The notes below the pieces were generated by a model, which was not told the origin of the DNA, made no database searches, and was given only the letters and a program-made list of their open reading frames with translations. Positions 9,081 to 17,418 of a DNA stretch of 64,000 nucleotides are shown in pieces (the stretch's first letter is position 1; each line of letters opens with the position of its first letter). Location of the stretch: assembly GCA_037718865.1 (NCBI GenBank), contig JBBJMP010000001.1:248001-312000 (forward strand). The letters are read 5' to 3'. A program made the position numbers and the translations under genes. Source of the stretch: JADCRZ01 sp037718865 (GTDB lineage: Bacteria > Bacteroidota > Bacteroidia > Chitinophagales > Chitinophagaceae).

Positions 9081-9293
9081 ATGTCTAACGACTCAACGAT
9101 CACCGCATATAATGTCAAAACAAAGGAAAAAAATGTTCCTATGAAAGATGCAGTTATCACTAAAACTTCCAGGGGTGGCTTTATGGCACAGGGCAATGAC
9201 GGCAAGGGCAACAAGCTGACCACAATGCTTAGTGAAGCAAAAGCTATGGCAGCTATTAAAGAAGGCAATGCCAAACAGGGATGGAAAGATTAA
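9081..9293 (+). CDS. Small conserved-looking protein, cysteine-free zinc-ribbon-like
   Basis: A 70-residue soluble protein with an ATG start at 9081 after an AT-rich leader and a good terminator 17 bp after its stop, so it looks like a single-gene transcript. Residues 9-50 (AYNVKTKEK..., MKDAVITKT, AQGNDGKGNKL) line up, from memory, with DUF5679-type mini zinc ribbons whose pattern is AYCVKCK...KDP...GRPA..G.CPVCGTK. Here the four expected cysteines are N, T, N and K. The lysine/alanine-rich C-terminus (AKAMAAIKEGNAKQGW) would form a helix. Function unknown; a metal-free descendant of the ribbon is my inference. Confidence 0.65.
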   Translation: MSNDSTITAYNVKTKEKNVPMKDAVITKTSRGGFMAQGNDGKGNKLTTMLSEAKAMAAIKEGNAKQGWKD

Positions 9294-9310
9294 TCTGAAT
9301 GTACGGCAAT

Positions 9311-9348
9311 AAAAAAGCCCTTCTGTTTTAAAAGAAAGGGCTTTTTTT
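9311..9348 (+). terminator. Rho-independent terminator of the small gene
   Basis: GCCCTTCT and AGAAAGGGC form a stem with one bulge, followed by seven T. The run of A on the left makes it usable on the minus strand also. Confidence 0.8.
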
Positions 9349-9350
9349 AT

Positions 9351-9691
9351 TGAAACAGTACGGATAAAAAACAAGCGCAGAGGGCACGGATCACTGTATA
9401 TTTTCAGATAATAATTTAGTTCTCTTCAGTATTTATTTGTGATCACTTTTAAATCTGCGTTAAATTTACGAAGTATTTATAACATATAGAAACAAAGAAT
9501 GTGCCGTAATAAATACGCGTAAAAGTACTAGAAATAATTAAAGACAATCACTTTATGATAGTCCGCAAATGATAAGGCTATCAAGCTTATAATTATCTCA
9601 GACCTATTCCTGGAGGAATGGTTTAACACATATAGAATTTCGGATCTCAGATAAAGCCCATCAATGAGCGGCAATTGGAAGAGAAATTTTA
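9351..9691. other. Gene-free gap with inverted word pairs
   Basis: No gene is seen in the 341 bp between the terminator and the serS stop. ACGGAT occurs at 9360 and 9386. CGCAGA (9376) and GATCAC (9389) on the left match GTGATC (9439) and TCTGCG (9454) on the right in nested inverted order. AATCTGCG at 9452-9459 is the same word seen at 31114, 53564 and 56415. Confidence 0.4.
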
Positions 9692-10960
9692 TTATTCGAT
9701 ACCTGTTCCGCTGAAATAGGTATGCAACACAGGAGGCAGGTTTATACCTGATTCGGTTTGATTATTTTCCAGCAAACTCGCCACTATTCTTGGTAATGCC
9801 AGGGAACTTCCATTCAATGAATGCACAAGCCTGATTTTACCACTTTCATCTTTAAAGCGGATCTTCATTCTGTTTGTCTGATAGCTTTCAAAATTAGAAA
9901 CAGAACTAACTTCGAGCCATTTATCCTGTGCGGCACTGTACACTTCAAAATCATAAGTGAGGGCTGAAGTGAAACCCATATCTCCACCGCATAATTTCAA
10001 AATACGGTAAGGTAATTGAAGAGATCTCAACAATTCTTCTACATGAAGTACCATCTCTTCCAACGCCGGATAACTCATATCCGGGTGTACCAACTGAACA
10101 ATCTCTACCTTGTCAAACTGGTGAAGGCGATTGAGCCCCCGTACATCTTTTCCGTAGCTGCCGGCTTCCCTTCTGAAACAGGGTGTATATGCGGTTAATT
10201 TTACCGGTAATTCAGTTTCCTTCACGATCTCGTCACGGTAAAGATTGGTAATAGGCACTTCCGAGGTAGGGATGAGAAACAAGTTGTCTTGAACAGCATG
10301 ATACATTTGTCCTTCTTTATCGGGCAATTGTCCGGTACCGTAAGCGGAGGCCTCATTTACAAGCAAAGGTGGCAGGTATTCCATGTAACCTGCTTTAATG
10401 TTGTATTCAAGAAAGTATTGGATCAATGCTCTTTGCAGCCTGGCGCCTTTATTCTTATAAACCGGGAAGCCGCTTCCGGTAATCTTGTTGCCCAGTTCAA
10501 AATTAACCAGGTCGTATTTTTTTGTGAGGTCCCAGTGAGGAAGGGCTTTTGAATGAAGAACAGGCCGTTCACCACCCTCGCGTACGATAACGTTATCTTC
10601 AGGTGTCCTTCCAACCGGAACAGTTTCAGCCGGCAAATTAGGTATCTGAACGAGTATGGAATGAATGGAATTTTCTATTTCATCAAGTTTGTCCGCGTCA
10701 GTCAGCTTCTGCCGTATGGCAGCTACTTCATTCTTTTTTTGTTCAGCTTCTTTTTTATTTCCGCTTTTTATCATTACGCCGATCTCTTTGGAAATACTAT
10801 TTACCTGTGCCAGAAACTCGTCTTTTTCATACTGCAGTTTTTTGCGATGATCATCCAGCTCGATGACCTGATCAATAAGTTCAATTGCAGGAAAGTTTTT
10901 TACGCCAAGTCTTTGTTTAACCAGTTCCGTATGCTGACGAAGAAATGATACCTGTAACAT
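9692..10960 (-). CDS. serS: Seryl-tRNA synthetase
   Basis: A 422-residue class II synthetase of standard length. The N-terminal long coiled-coil arm that binds the tRNA extra arm covers about residues 25-100. The catalytic core shows TSEVPITNLYRDEI near 232, TPCFRREAGSYGKDVRG near 265 (motif 2), and HSLNGSSLALPRIVASLLEN near 385 (motif 3). It charges tRNA-Ser with serine. It is convergent with the small gene at 9081 and divergent from the gene at 11083. The ATG at 10960 fits the usual N-terminus MLQVSFLR. Confidence 0.95.
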   Translation of the reverse strand: MLQVSFLRQHTELVKQRLGVKNFPAIELIDQVIELDDHRKKLQYEKDEFLAQVNSISKEIGVMIKSGNKKEAEQKKNEVAAIRQKLTDADKLDEIENSIHSILVQIPNLPAETVPVGRTPEDNVIVREGGERPVLHSKALPHWDLTKKYDLVNFELGNKITGSGFPVYKNKGARLQRALIQYFLEYNIKAGYMEYLPPLLVNEASAYGTGQLPDKEGQMYHAVQDNLFLIPTSEVPITNLYRDEIVKETELPVKLTAYTPCFRREAGSYGKDVRGLNRLHQFDKVEIVQLVHPDMSYPALEEMVLHVEELLRSLQLPYRILKLCGGDMGFTSALTYDFEVYSAAQDKWLEVSSVSNFESYQTNRMKIRFKDESGKIRLVHSLNGSSLALPRIVASLLENNQTESGINLPPVLHTYFSGTGIE

Positions 10961-11070
10961 CTGCTTTGATTTGCTGCGAAATTAGTTGTTGTAGGTGAAT
11001 AAATTGCCCCGCTTCTTATCAGGCAACATGTTCATTAAGGCAACCTCTGAGTATTGCTGCCACCAACGCT

Positions 11071-11078
11071 TAACTTTG
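11071..11078 (+). promoter_or_regulatory. Candidate -7 box almost touching a start codon
   Basis: TAACTTTG matches TAnnTTTG and ends 4 nt before the ATG at 11083. No TTG lies at the expected -33 distance. If it is used, the message would start at or next to the start codon (leaderless). Confidence 0.4.
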
Positions 11079-11082
11079 CTCA

Positions 11083-11427
11083 ATGGATGCACATGATGAC
11101 CTTCAGACCCGCTGGTGGAAACTGGAAGCCAAACTGGTTGACCGCTTCGGCAAAAAGCCAGATCTCGAGACAATACTCTTCCTGATTGGAATACAGGAAT
11201 TTGGCGACATTGCCAGCAAATTCAGCAAAGAACAAAAGCAGGACCTTATGCATGTGGCAGTATGTTCGCTTTTGGCGCAAAGTGGCTATTACGAATTTGA
11301 GGTAGCGGATAAAGATGGATGGCCGCATTTTAAGCAACTTAAATCTATGCCTGACATGAACATGATAGAGCAGGAAAATTTTTTGAAGGATCATATCCTG
11401 CTTTATTTTGAACGGCATGAATTCTGA
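11083..11427 (+). CDS. Conserved hypothetical protein
   Basis: A 114-residue soluble, acidic, mostly helical protein that I do not recognise. It has no signal peptide, membrane segment or metal motif. The segments LETILFLIGIQEFG (near 28) and QDLMHVAVCSLLAQSGYYEF (near 52) look like packed helices, and the length and codon use match real genes here. It lies between serS, on the opposite strand, and gcvH, 91 bp downstream on the same strand; a shared transcript is possible but not shown. Confidence 0.7.
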   Translation: MDAHDDLQTRWWKLEAKLVDRFGKKPDLETILFLIGIQEFGDIASKFSKEQKQDLMHVAVCSLLAQSGYYEFEVADKDGWPHFKQLKSMPDMNMIEQENFLKDHILLYFERHEF

Positions 11428-11518
11428 AACAATGGCAATCAATAACTAGAATTAATACCCGGTAATTCATTATAATTATTAATAATTTCCAATCTTTGCT
11501 ATCTTAAAAAAAGTCGTT

Positions 11519-11899
11519 ATGATACCTAATAATTTACGTTATACTAAAGAACATGAATGGGTAATGCTGGAAGGAAATACGGCTACCATTGGCATTACAG
11601 ACTTTGCCCAGAGAGAATTGGGTGATATTATTTATGTGGAGATTGAATCGACTGGCAGGTCTCTGGAGGCTGAAGCTGTATTCGGAACCGTTGAAGCAGT
11701 GAAGACCGTAAGTGATCTCTACCTGCCTGTTGCAGGAACCATAAATGAAGTTAACCCTTTATTGGGCGATTCACCCGCACTCGTAAATACCGATCCCTAC
11801 GGGGAAGGATGGATGATCAAAATGACTGTTGAAGAACCTGCCGACGTAGAACAATTGCATGATGCCCAATCATATCAGTCTCTCATCGGTCAGGACTAA
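11519..11899 (+). CDS. gcvH: Glycine cleavage system H protein
   Basis: A 126-residue lipoyl-carrier protein of the usual length. KEHEWV near residue 10 and the lipoylation segment VEAVKTVSDLY are diagnostic; Lys62 would carry the lipoyl group that shuttles the aminomethyl intermediate between the P, T and L proteins in glycine breakdown. The C-terminus has DPYGEGWMIKM. No other gcv gene is in the window. From memory, gcvH next to a VanZ-like gene is frequent in Bacteroidota; here the sigma/anti-sigma pair lies between the two. Confidence 0.95.
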   Translation: MIPNNLRYTKEHEWVMLEGNTATIGITDFAQRELGDIIYVEIESTGRSLEAEAVFGTVEAVKTVSDLYLPVAGTINEVNPLLGDSPALVNTDPYGEGWMIKMTVEEPADVEQLHDAQSYQSLIGQD

Positions 11900-12012
11900 G
11901 ATATCTTTTCATTCCCGGGAAAACCAGTATTAAATAAACTGCGTATATATTAGAGTGGTTTTTTATATCACTCTTTTTTATTGCTATATTGTGACCACAA
12001 TCAAACAGATTT

Positions 12013-12558
12013 TTGGGAACCACTCCATCATACACCGAACCGGAATTGGTAAAAATGTTGAAAGCTAGGGATGAACAATCCTTTAGCTACCTATATAGCA
12101 ATTACTCGGGAGCATTATACAGCATTATTTTACAGATTGTCGCCGACCATGACCTGGCAAACGATGTTTTACAGGAAGTATTTATAAATATTTGGCGGAA
12201 AATAGATAGTTACGATCAGTCAAAGGGCAGGTTGTTTACATGGATGCTAAATATTTCCAGGAATGCTGCCATCGATTTTCTTAGGTCCAAGGCATATCAG
12301 AACAGTAAAAAAAATCAGGAGTTCCCGGAAGTATTGCATGTAGGCAACGGCGACCAAATGACGCAAATGAATATCGATAACATCGGATTAAAAAAAATAG
12401 TTTATAAGCTTAAGGCCGAATCAAGGGTGTTGATAGATCTGGCCTATTTTAAAGGTTATACGCATGAAGAGATCGCTGAGCTGGAAAAAATACCATTAGG
12501 GACTGTTAAAACAAGAATCCGTAGCGCATTGATACAATTAAGAGAACATATAAAGTGA
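12013..12558 (+). CDS. ECF-type RNA polymerase sigma factor
   Basis: About 181 residues from a TTG start at 12013; an in-frame ATG at 12055 would remove 14 residues and leave region 2 intact. Region 2 covers roughly 25-90, with DLANDVLQEVFINIWRKI near 55 and the DNA-melting segment GRLFTWMLNISRNAAIDFLR near 78. Region 4 has YFKGYTHEEIAELEKIPLGTVKTR near 147, a helix-turn-helix for the -35 region. Its TGA overlaps the GTG start of the anti-sigma gene by 4 bp (GTGA), so they are coupled. The group resembles SigK-type factors because the partner is RskA-like. Confidence 0.9.
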   Translation: MGTTPSYTEPELVKMLKARDEQSFSYLYSNYSGALYSIILQIVADHDLANDVLQEVFINIWRKIDSYDQSKGRLFTWMLNISRNAAIDFLRSKAYQNSKKNQEFPEVLHVGNGDQMTQMNIDNIGLKKIVYKLKAESRVLIDLAYFKGYTHEEIAELEKIPLGTVKTRIRSALIQLREHIK

Positions 12559-13385
12559 ATATAGAGGAATACATATCAAGTGGCATAGTTGAAAGCTATG
12601 TGTTGGGCCTGACGGAAAAGGATGAAAGGGCTGAATTTGAAAAGATGTGCTTATTGCATCCGGAGATAAAAGCTGCACGTGATTCTTTTGAACTATTACT
12701 GGAAAAACAGGCAATGGCAAGCACTGTTCAACCACCGGATAAGGTTAAAGACAATATTTTTGCCATTATAAAAAACGAATCTTTATCATCCTCCCGGGTA
12801 ATTACTATGTCTGAGCCCGGTTCCATTCAGGCACCGGTAGCCAAAATAAACTGGATGCGATATCTTGCTGCTGCTGCTGTATTACTATTAATAGCAAGCA
12901 CAGCACTAAATGTTTATTTTTTCAGTCAGGTAAATAACTACAGATCTCAATACGCCAACCTGCTGGCAAAACAAGAACAACTGGCGTCAAACAATAACAG
13001 CCTTGAGGCCCGGTTACAATCTTTCGAATCAGCCATTGCCATGATAAAGGATCCCAACACGGACATTGTCAAAATGCCCGGGGCTCCCACAAGTCCTGTA
13101 CCTGGCAGCCTTGCTACAGTATACTGGAACAACCGCACAAAAGATGTATACCTGATGGTAAACAACCTTCCTAATCCGCAAAGTGGTAAACAGTACCAGT
13201 TATGGGCAATTGTTGATGGTAAGCCCGTGGATGCCGGTGTGTTTGATACCCAAACGGCTTTAACCCTCGTTAAGATGAAAAACATTCCTAAAGCGCAGGC
13301 CTTCGCTATCACGCTCGAAAATGCAGGGGGCAGTCTTACTCCAACCATGAATCAGATGTATGTTATCGGAAATGTAGAAACTTGA
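12555..13385 (+). CDS. RskA-like membrane anti-sigma factor
   Basis: A 276-residue single-pass membrane protein from a GTG start that overlaps the sigma stop. The cytoplasmic N-terminus (about 1-95) resembles the anti-sigma zinc-type domain but lacks the HxxxCxxC motif. One membrane segment, LAAAAVLLLIASTALNVYFF, covers about 98-118, followed by a short coiled coil (about 120-155) and the RskA C-terminal domain with VYLMVNNLPNP, QYQLWAIVDGKPVDAG and FAITLENAGGS. It should hold the upstream sigma factor inactive until an envelope signal causes its cleavage. The signal is unknown. Confidence 0.88.
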   Translation: MNIEEYISSGIVESYVLGLTEKDERAEFEKMCLLHPEIKAARDSFELLLEKQAMASTVQPPDKVKDNIFAIIKNESLSSSRVITMSEPGSIQAPVAKINWMRYLAAAAVLLLIASTALNVYFFSQVNNYRSQYANLLAKQEQLASNNNSLEARLQSFESAIAMIKDPNTDIVKMPGAPTSPVPGSLATVYWNNRTKDVYLMVNNLPNPQSGKQYQLWAIVDGKPVDAGVFDTQTALTLVKMKNIPKAQAFAITLENAGGSLTPTMNQMYVIGNVET

Positions 13386-13386
13386 A

Positions 13387-13417
13387 TTGCAGAGCTTCCT
13401 CTTTATCATTAGTTTTG
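13387..13417 (+). promoter_or_regulatory. Promoter of the VanZ-like gene
   Basis: TTG at 13387-13389, a 20-nt spacer and TAGTTTTG at 13410-13417 match the Bacteroidota promoter consensus. Transcription would start near 13423. It begins just after the anti-sigma stop, so the VanZ-like gene need not depend on the sigma operon. Confidence 0.7.
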
Positions 13418-13437
13418 CGGGTTAATCAACAAACCTT

Positions 13438-13845
13438 TTGAAAAAAATTTTTGGAACAGTAATAACGCCTTTAGTGTGGACGATCTTCATCCAGATTATA
13501 TTGTGCCTTCCCTTACCGGCCTTACCCATGTCGGGAACTTTCGAGACACCGCATATTGATAAAATTGCCCATATCATCATCTTTGGTGTGTTTGTCGCAC
13601 TCTGGTGTTTGTACTTCAGCGCACAAAACTTGACTTCCCGGCAATGCCGGGTTATCTTCTTTTTCGTATTTCTGATAGCAATGGTTAACGGAATCGCCAT
13701 CGAATACATTCAATTGTATTTCATACCCAACCGCGACTTTGACCAGGGAGATATTATTGCCGATTTAATAAGTGCAGGAATTTCTTATGGCATTTGCAAT
13801 GTCAGATTAATCAGGGATGAGTGGAAAAACGTACCTCCCAAATGA
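13438..13845 (+). CDS. VanZ-like family membrane protein
   Basis: A 135-residue integral membrane protein with about four hydrophobic segments and a TTG start (MKKIFGTVI...). The motif HIDKIAHIIIFGVFVALW near residue 39 and the later EYIQLYFIPNRDFDQGDIIADLISAG near 90 match the VanZ/phosphotransbutyrylase-like membrane family. The name comes from a teicoplanin-resistance gene, but the role of these short homologues is unknown, and nothing here suggests resistance. It has its own promoter and lies convergent to prfA. Confidence 0.8.
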   Translation: MKKIFGTVITPLVWTIFIQIILCLPLPALPMSGTFETPHIDKIAHIIIFGVFVALWCLYFSAQNLTSRQCRVIFFFVFLIAMVNGIAIEYIQLYFIPNRDFDQGDIIADLISAGISYGICNVRLIRDEWKNVPPK

Positions 13846-13882
13846 TGCATGTTCTCTTTGCTTTTACACGCGGAATAGTAGG

Positions 13883-13911
13883 AAAAAAAAAGCCCCTGTG
13901 GAAACAGGGGC
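13883..13911 (-). terminator. Rho-independent terminator, minus strand
   Basis: GCCCCTGT/ACAGGGGC forms an 8-bp stem with a 4-nt loop; on the minus strand it is followed by nine or more T. It is the likely end of the prfA transcript, about 180 bp after the prfA stop, and could also stop the VanZ message. Confidence 0.75.
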
Positions 13912-13993
13912 CGTAACCAAAACTAACTGCTTATGAGAAAATTGACTGCTTGAGTGAGTCAAAGAAAAACGTAATAATAATTTATATAACGCA

Positions 13994-14022
13994 AATCAGG
14001 TGCCAATAATTGGCACCTGATT
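13994..14022. other. 13-bp perfect palindromic hairpin near prfA 3' end
   Basis: AATCAGGTGCCAA and TTGGCACCTGATT are perfect complements around a TAA loop. There is no U-tract on either side. It lies between the prfA stop and the downstream terminator and may protect or process the prfA 3' end. Between the two hairpins, on the plus strand, is a six-codon reading frame ATG AGA AAA TTG ACT GCT TGA at 13933-13953. Confidence 0.7.
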
Positions 14023-14090
14023 GTTAATAATCCTTTAAAGGCTATAAAAATAAATCTCGCTGTATCTTCCTGAGGCTCAAAGGTTAAACA

Positions 14091-15155
14091 TTAATCTTGT
14101 TTGGACATCTTCTCAGAATTCTCTGCAAATTGCAGCGCATCAATGAACTCATCGATTTCCCCGTTAAGCACGGCGTCAAGGTTATAAATCGTTAGTCCGA
14201 TCCGGTGATCAGTAACACGCGCTTGCGGATAGTTATACGTTCTAATCTTGGCACTCCGGTCTCCGGTACTTACCAGACTTTTGCGGTGCCTTGAGATTTC
14301 TTCTTCCTGCTTACGGACCTGTTCCTCATACAATTTCGTTCTAAGCATCTGCATGGCTTTTTCCCTGTTGCCCAGCTGACTTCGCTCTGTTTGGCATATT
14401 ACTACTACACCTGTTGCAATATGCGTTAACATCACCTTGGTTTCAACCTTGTTTACGTTTTGGCCGCCTGCACCCCCGCTCCGTGCCGTTTCCATTTTTA
14501 CATCGCTATCTTTTACTTCCACGTCCACCTCTTCAGCTTCTGGCATTACAGCCACTGTTGCGGCGGAAGTATGCACCCGGCCGCTTGCTTCCGTGTCTGG
14601 AACGCGTTGTACTCGGTGCACCCCGCTTTCAAATTTCAGGGTGCCATAAACATCATCACCGGTTACTTCTACCTGAACCTCTTTATATCCTCCGACTGTT
14701 CCTTCATTTTCGCTTAGAATTGCAGTTTTCCACCCCTTTCGGGCACAATAACGCAGATACATGTCCAATAAATCTCCGGCAAACAGGCTGGCCTCATCTC
14801 CTCCAGTTCCGGCCCTGATCTCCAAAATGGCATTTTTTTCATCCTGAGGATCTTTTGGAATCAACATTTTCCGGATCTCTGCTTCAAGCTTCTCTTTTTT
14901 TGCTTCCTGCGCTGATGTTTCCAATTTGGCGAGGTCGCGCAACTCCTCATCTTCTCCCATTAGTGCCTCACGGTTAAATTCCATATCGTCAAGCAAACGC
15001 TTATATTTTTCGTAGGCGTGTACAATATTTTCAAGGCCGCGATACTCTTTGCTCATCTGCCCGTACCTCCGGTTATCGTTTACTATTTCCGGGTTAGACA
15101 AGGCTACACCAATGTCCTGATATTTAGCCTTAATGGCTTCTAATCGGTCTAACAT
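14091..15155 (-). CDS. prfA: Peptide chain release factor 1
   Basis: From the ATG at 15155 the protein is 354 residues and starts MLDRLEAIKAKY as RF1 usually does; an upstream ATG at 15197 would add 14 odd residues. RVPDTEASGRVH near 185 contains the P-x-T motif that reads UAA/UAG, which separates RF1 from RF2. SGGAGGQNVNKVET near 227 contains the GGQ that triggers peptide release. It ends translation at UAA and UAG codons. No prmC lies nearby. It is divergent from the amidohydrolase gene. Confidence 0.95.
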   Translation of the reverse strand: MLDRLEAIKAKYQDIGVALSNPEIVNDNRRYGQMSKEYRGLENIVHAYEKYKRLLDDMEFNREALMGEDEELRDLAKLETSAQEAKKEKLEAEIRKMLIPKDPQDEKNAILEIRAGTGGDEASLFAGDLLDMYLRYCARKGWKTAILSENEGTVGGYKEVQVEVTGDDVYGTLKFESGVHRVQRVPDTEASGRVHTSAATVAVMPEAEEVDVEVKDSDVKMETARSGGAGGQNVNKVETKVMLTHIATGVVVICQTERSQLGNREKAMQMLRTKLYEEQVRKQEEEISRHRKSLVSTGDRSAKIRTYNYPQARVTDHRIGLTIYNLDAVLNGEIDEFIDALQFAENSEKMSKQD

Positions 15156-15303
15156 GTTTACTGTATATTTATGCAGTCTGCACAGTGTATCAAACAATAC
15201 GCCTGATGAATAGATGGTTCTTTGGATCTATTCAACTTTGGTTGTTTATACGTCAGGCAGATACCTGGGACTAAGGCGCAAAATTAATTCATTCAGGCAT
15301 TAC

Positions 15304-16551
15304 ATGGGCTACCGAAAATTTAAGGGAGAACATATATATACGGGTGAAGATGTGCTGCCTGCAGATACTGTACTGATCACGGAAGAAAATGGGATCATTG
15401 TAAACAGGGTGAACGTCAGGGATGCAGGAGATGGGGTTGAAACGTTTGAAGGACTACTTACTCCGGGGTTTGTTAATTCGCATTGCCACCTGGAGCTAAG
15501 CCATATGAAGGGAAAGATAGCTCCCGGCTCAGGACTTGTACAATTTCTTACAAGGGTTATACAGGAAAGACAAACCGACCCCATACAGCTTGATGAAGCC
15601 ATGAACCAGGCGGAACGGGAGCTGCTGGCTTCGGGAACGGTAGCCGTGGGAGATATCTGCAATACGACTGATTCCCTGCATATGAAAAAAACAAGCACCA
15701 TCCATTATAAAAATTTTATCGAAGTGATGGGATTCAGGGAAGAGGAGGCAGCAGCACGTTTTGCTGCCGCGGAAAAAATAGCCAATGCATTTTCACCGAC
15801 AGCTACGGCTGAGCATGGACGTTATCAAAGGAATGAGTCTTTATTACCGGGCCCGGATCACTGGCCCTCTTTCTTGTGCCCATCGCTTACACCACATGCA
15901 CCCTATTCGGTATCGTTACCCTTGTTTCACCTAATCAACGTATCATCTGAAGGAAAGGTCATTACCATACACAACCAGGAAACAGATGCCGAAAATCAAC
16001 TGTATGCTAACGGTAGCGGGCCCTTGTTCCAGTTATACAGGAACCTGCATATAGATGCTTCCAACTTTAAAGCAAGCGGCAGGTCAAGCCTGCAAACCAT
16101 TTTACCCTGGCTGAATAAGCCGTCCGGTGTTATTTTGGTACACAACACCTACACACAGGAGGCCGATATTTTATTTGCAGATGCTCATAACGGCCCCCTG
16201 GCCAACCTCTATTTTTGCATTTGCATCAATGCTAACAGGTATATTGAATCAAGGAATCCGCCCCTGGATCTGTTAAGACGTAACAAATGTACTATTACGA
16301 TAGGCACTGACAGTTATGCAAGTAACCGGCAGTTAAACATGCTGGAAGAAATTAAGGTCATCCATGAGCAATTTCCACTTGTTCCATTACCTGAAATATT
16401 GCAATGGGCGACGATCAACGGAGCCAGGGCATTGGGCATGAGCGGCATCCTGGGAAGTTTCGACCAGGGAAAACAACCGGGCATCGTATTGATCAATAAT
16501 ATAGACAACCTTCACGTTTCACCCGATTCAACCGCAAGAAAAATACTCTGA
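15304..16551 (+). CDS. Metal-dependent amidohydrolase (TRZ/ATZ-chlorohydrolase type)
   Basis: From the ATG at 15304 the protein has 415 residues; a frame start at 15214 would add 30 residues that do not look like the family. The metal-binding HxH is in NSHCHLELSHM near residue 58, further ligands in TIHNQETDAEN near 222 and VHNTY near 280, and the aspartate in GTDSYASNRQLNML near 335. It should remove an amino or halogen group from a ring nitrogen compound, in the manner of cytosine/guanine or aminofutalosine deaminases. No menaquinone or purine gene is next to it, so the substrate is open. It is divergent from prfA. Confidence 0.8.
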   Translation: MGYRKFKGEHIYTGEDVLPADTVLITEENGIIVNRVNVRDAGDGVETFEGLLTPGFVNSHCHLELSHMKGKIAPGSGLVQFLTRVIQERQTDPIQLDEAMNQAERELLASGTVAVGDICNTTDSLHMKKTSTIHYKNFIEVMGFREEEAAARFAAAEKIANAFSPTATAEHGRYQRNESLLPGPDHWPSFLCPSLTPHAPYSVSLPLFHLINVSSEGKVITIHNQETDAENQLYANGSGPLFQLYRNLHIDASNFKASGRSSLQTILPWLNKPSGVILVHNTYTQEADILFADAHNGPLANLYFCICINANRYIESRNPPLDLLRRNKCTITIGTDSYASNRQLNMLEEIKVIHEQFPLVPLPEILQWATINGARALGMSGILGSFDQGKQPGIVLINNIDNLHVSPDSTARKIL

Positions 16552-16601
16552 TGCCTCAGGACAGCCTCTTCAATTTCACGGCCACTTTGTTTATGAACCC
16601 G

Positions 16602-17339
16602 TCAACGCAACACTTCCTGCAAAACAGGCAAGCTTTTCAGGGAGCCGAAATCTTCAATGTGCAGTGCATAAAAGGTCAGGTATGCGTGTAATAAGGTCCG
16701 GCGTATGGTATGGTTAAGTTTCAACTGGTCAAGTTCTGAAGGCTGCCTTACCTTTAACAACTGTGATGTGAAATCACTGAATTGACCTTCCAGGTAATGC
16801 GGGTGTGCCGTAATCTCCGGAACAAAATTTCCTTCCTGTAAGTCAAGAATGGCATTCTTTTTTGAATAGTTATCATTCATCTGCAATCCTAAAAACGAAG
16901 TAAGGTGCAAGGCGAAGAACAATGGAAAATTCGCCATTACCATTTCGTTAGCCTGATCTAAATGTATGAAAGCGTCCTCTACAAAATAAAACAGGCTGGC
17001 ATTGGTTTCAGGTTGTTTGATGGATTTCTGTAATAGTTCAACCATGAACAATGCGACGGCATTTTTTCTGACATCAGACAGGATATTTTTATACAGGTAA
17101 CTCCATTTAAATTCCCGCAACCGCTGCAGATTCTTTAAATCGTTGTGATAGATGACCAGGTCAAGTATGGCTGCGGATTGAAACAGGTTAGCCTTACCCG
17201 GGCCCTTCTTTGTATAGGTTCTCACTCCGTTCACCATATACGATTGTAAGCCGAACAATTCGGTATACATGCTTACCACAAGGCTTGTTTCGCCGTATTT
17301 TATGGCGCGAAGAACAATGCCCTTGGTTTTGAAGATCAT
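16602..17339 (-). CDS. recO: DNA repair protein RecO
   Basis: A 245-residue protein starting MIFKTKGIVLRAIKYGETSLVV, the typical RecO N-terminal OB fold (about 1-80), with a helical C-terminal domain (about 85-245). The four-cysteine zinc finger found in many RecO proteins is absent; the segment LTSFLGLQMNDNYS replaces it. RecO anneals single strands and loads RecA in the RecFOR pathway. It is followed upstream on the same strand by porZ, 79 bp away; a shared transcript is likely. Confidence 0.93.
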   Translation of the reverse strand: MIFKTKGIVLRAIKYGETSLVVSMYTELFGLQSYMVNGVRTYTKKGPGKANLFQSAAILDLVIYHNDLKNLQRLREFKWSYLYKNILSDVRKNAVALFMVELLQKSIKQPETNASLFYFVEDAFIHLDQANEMVMANFPLFFALHLTSFLGLQMNDNYSKKNAILDLQEGNFVPEITAHPHYLEGQFSDFTSQLLKVRQPSELDQLKLNHTIRRTLLHAYLTFYALHIEDFGSLKSLPVLQEVLR

Positions 17340-17418
17340 AAGTTAATGTGCGAATAGTAAATTTGCGGCTTTACTTTAGGGTGATTGAATAATTGGCAAT
17401 ACCATATCTTCAAAACCT

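Noticed and set aside
12013..13845. Sigma/anti-sigma pair as FecIR-type control of the SusCD genes
   Set aside because: The anti-sigma has an RskA-type domain, the SusC protein lacks the N-terminal signalling domain, and the genes are 9 kb apart.
13438..13845. VanZ-like gene as an antibiotic-resistance determinant
   Set aside because: No other van genes are present; short VanZ-like proteins are common housekeeping membrane proteins of unknown role.
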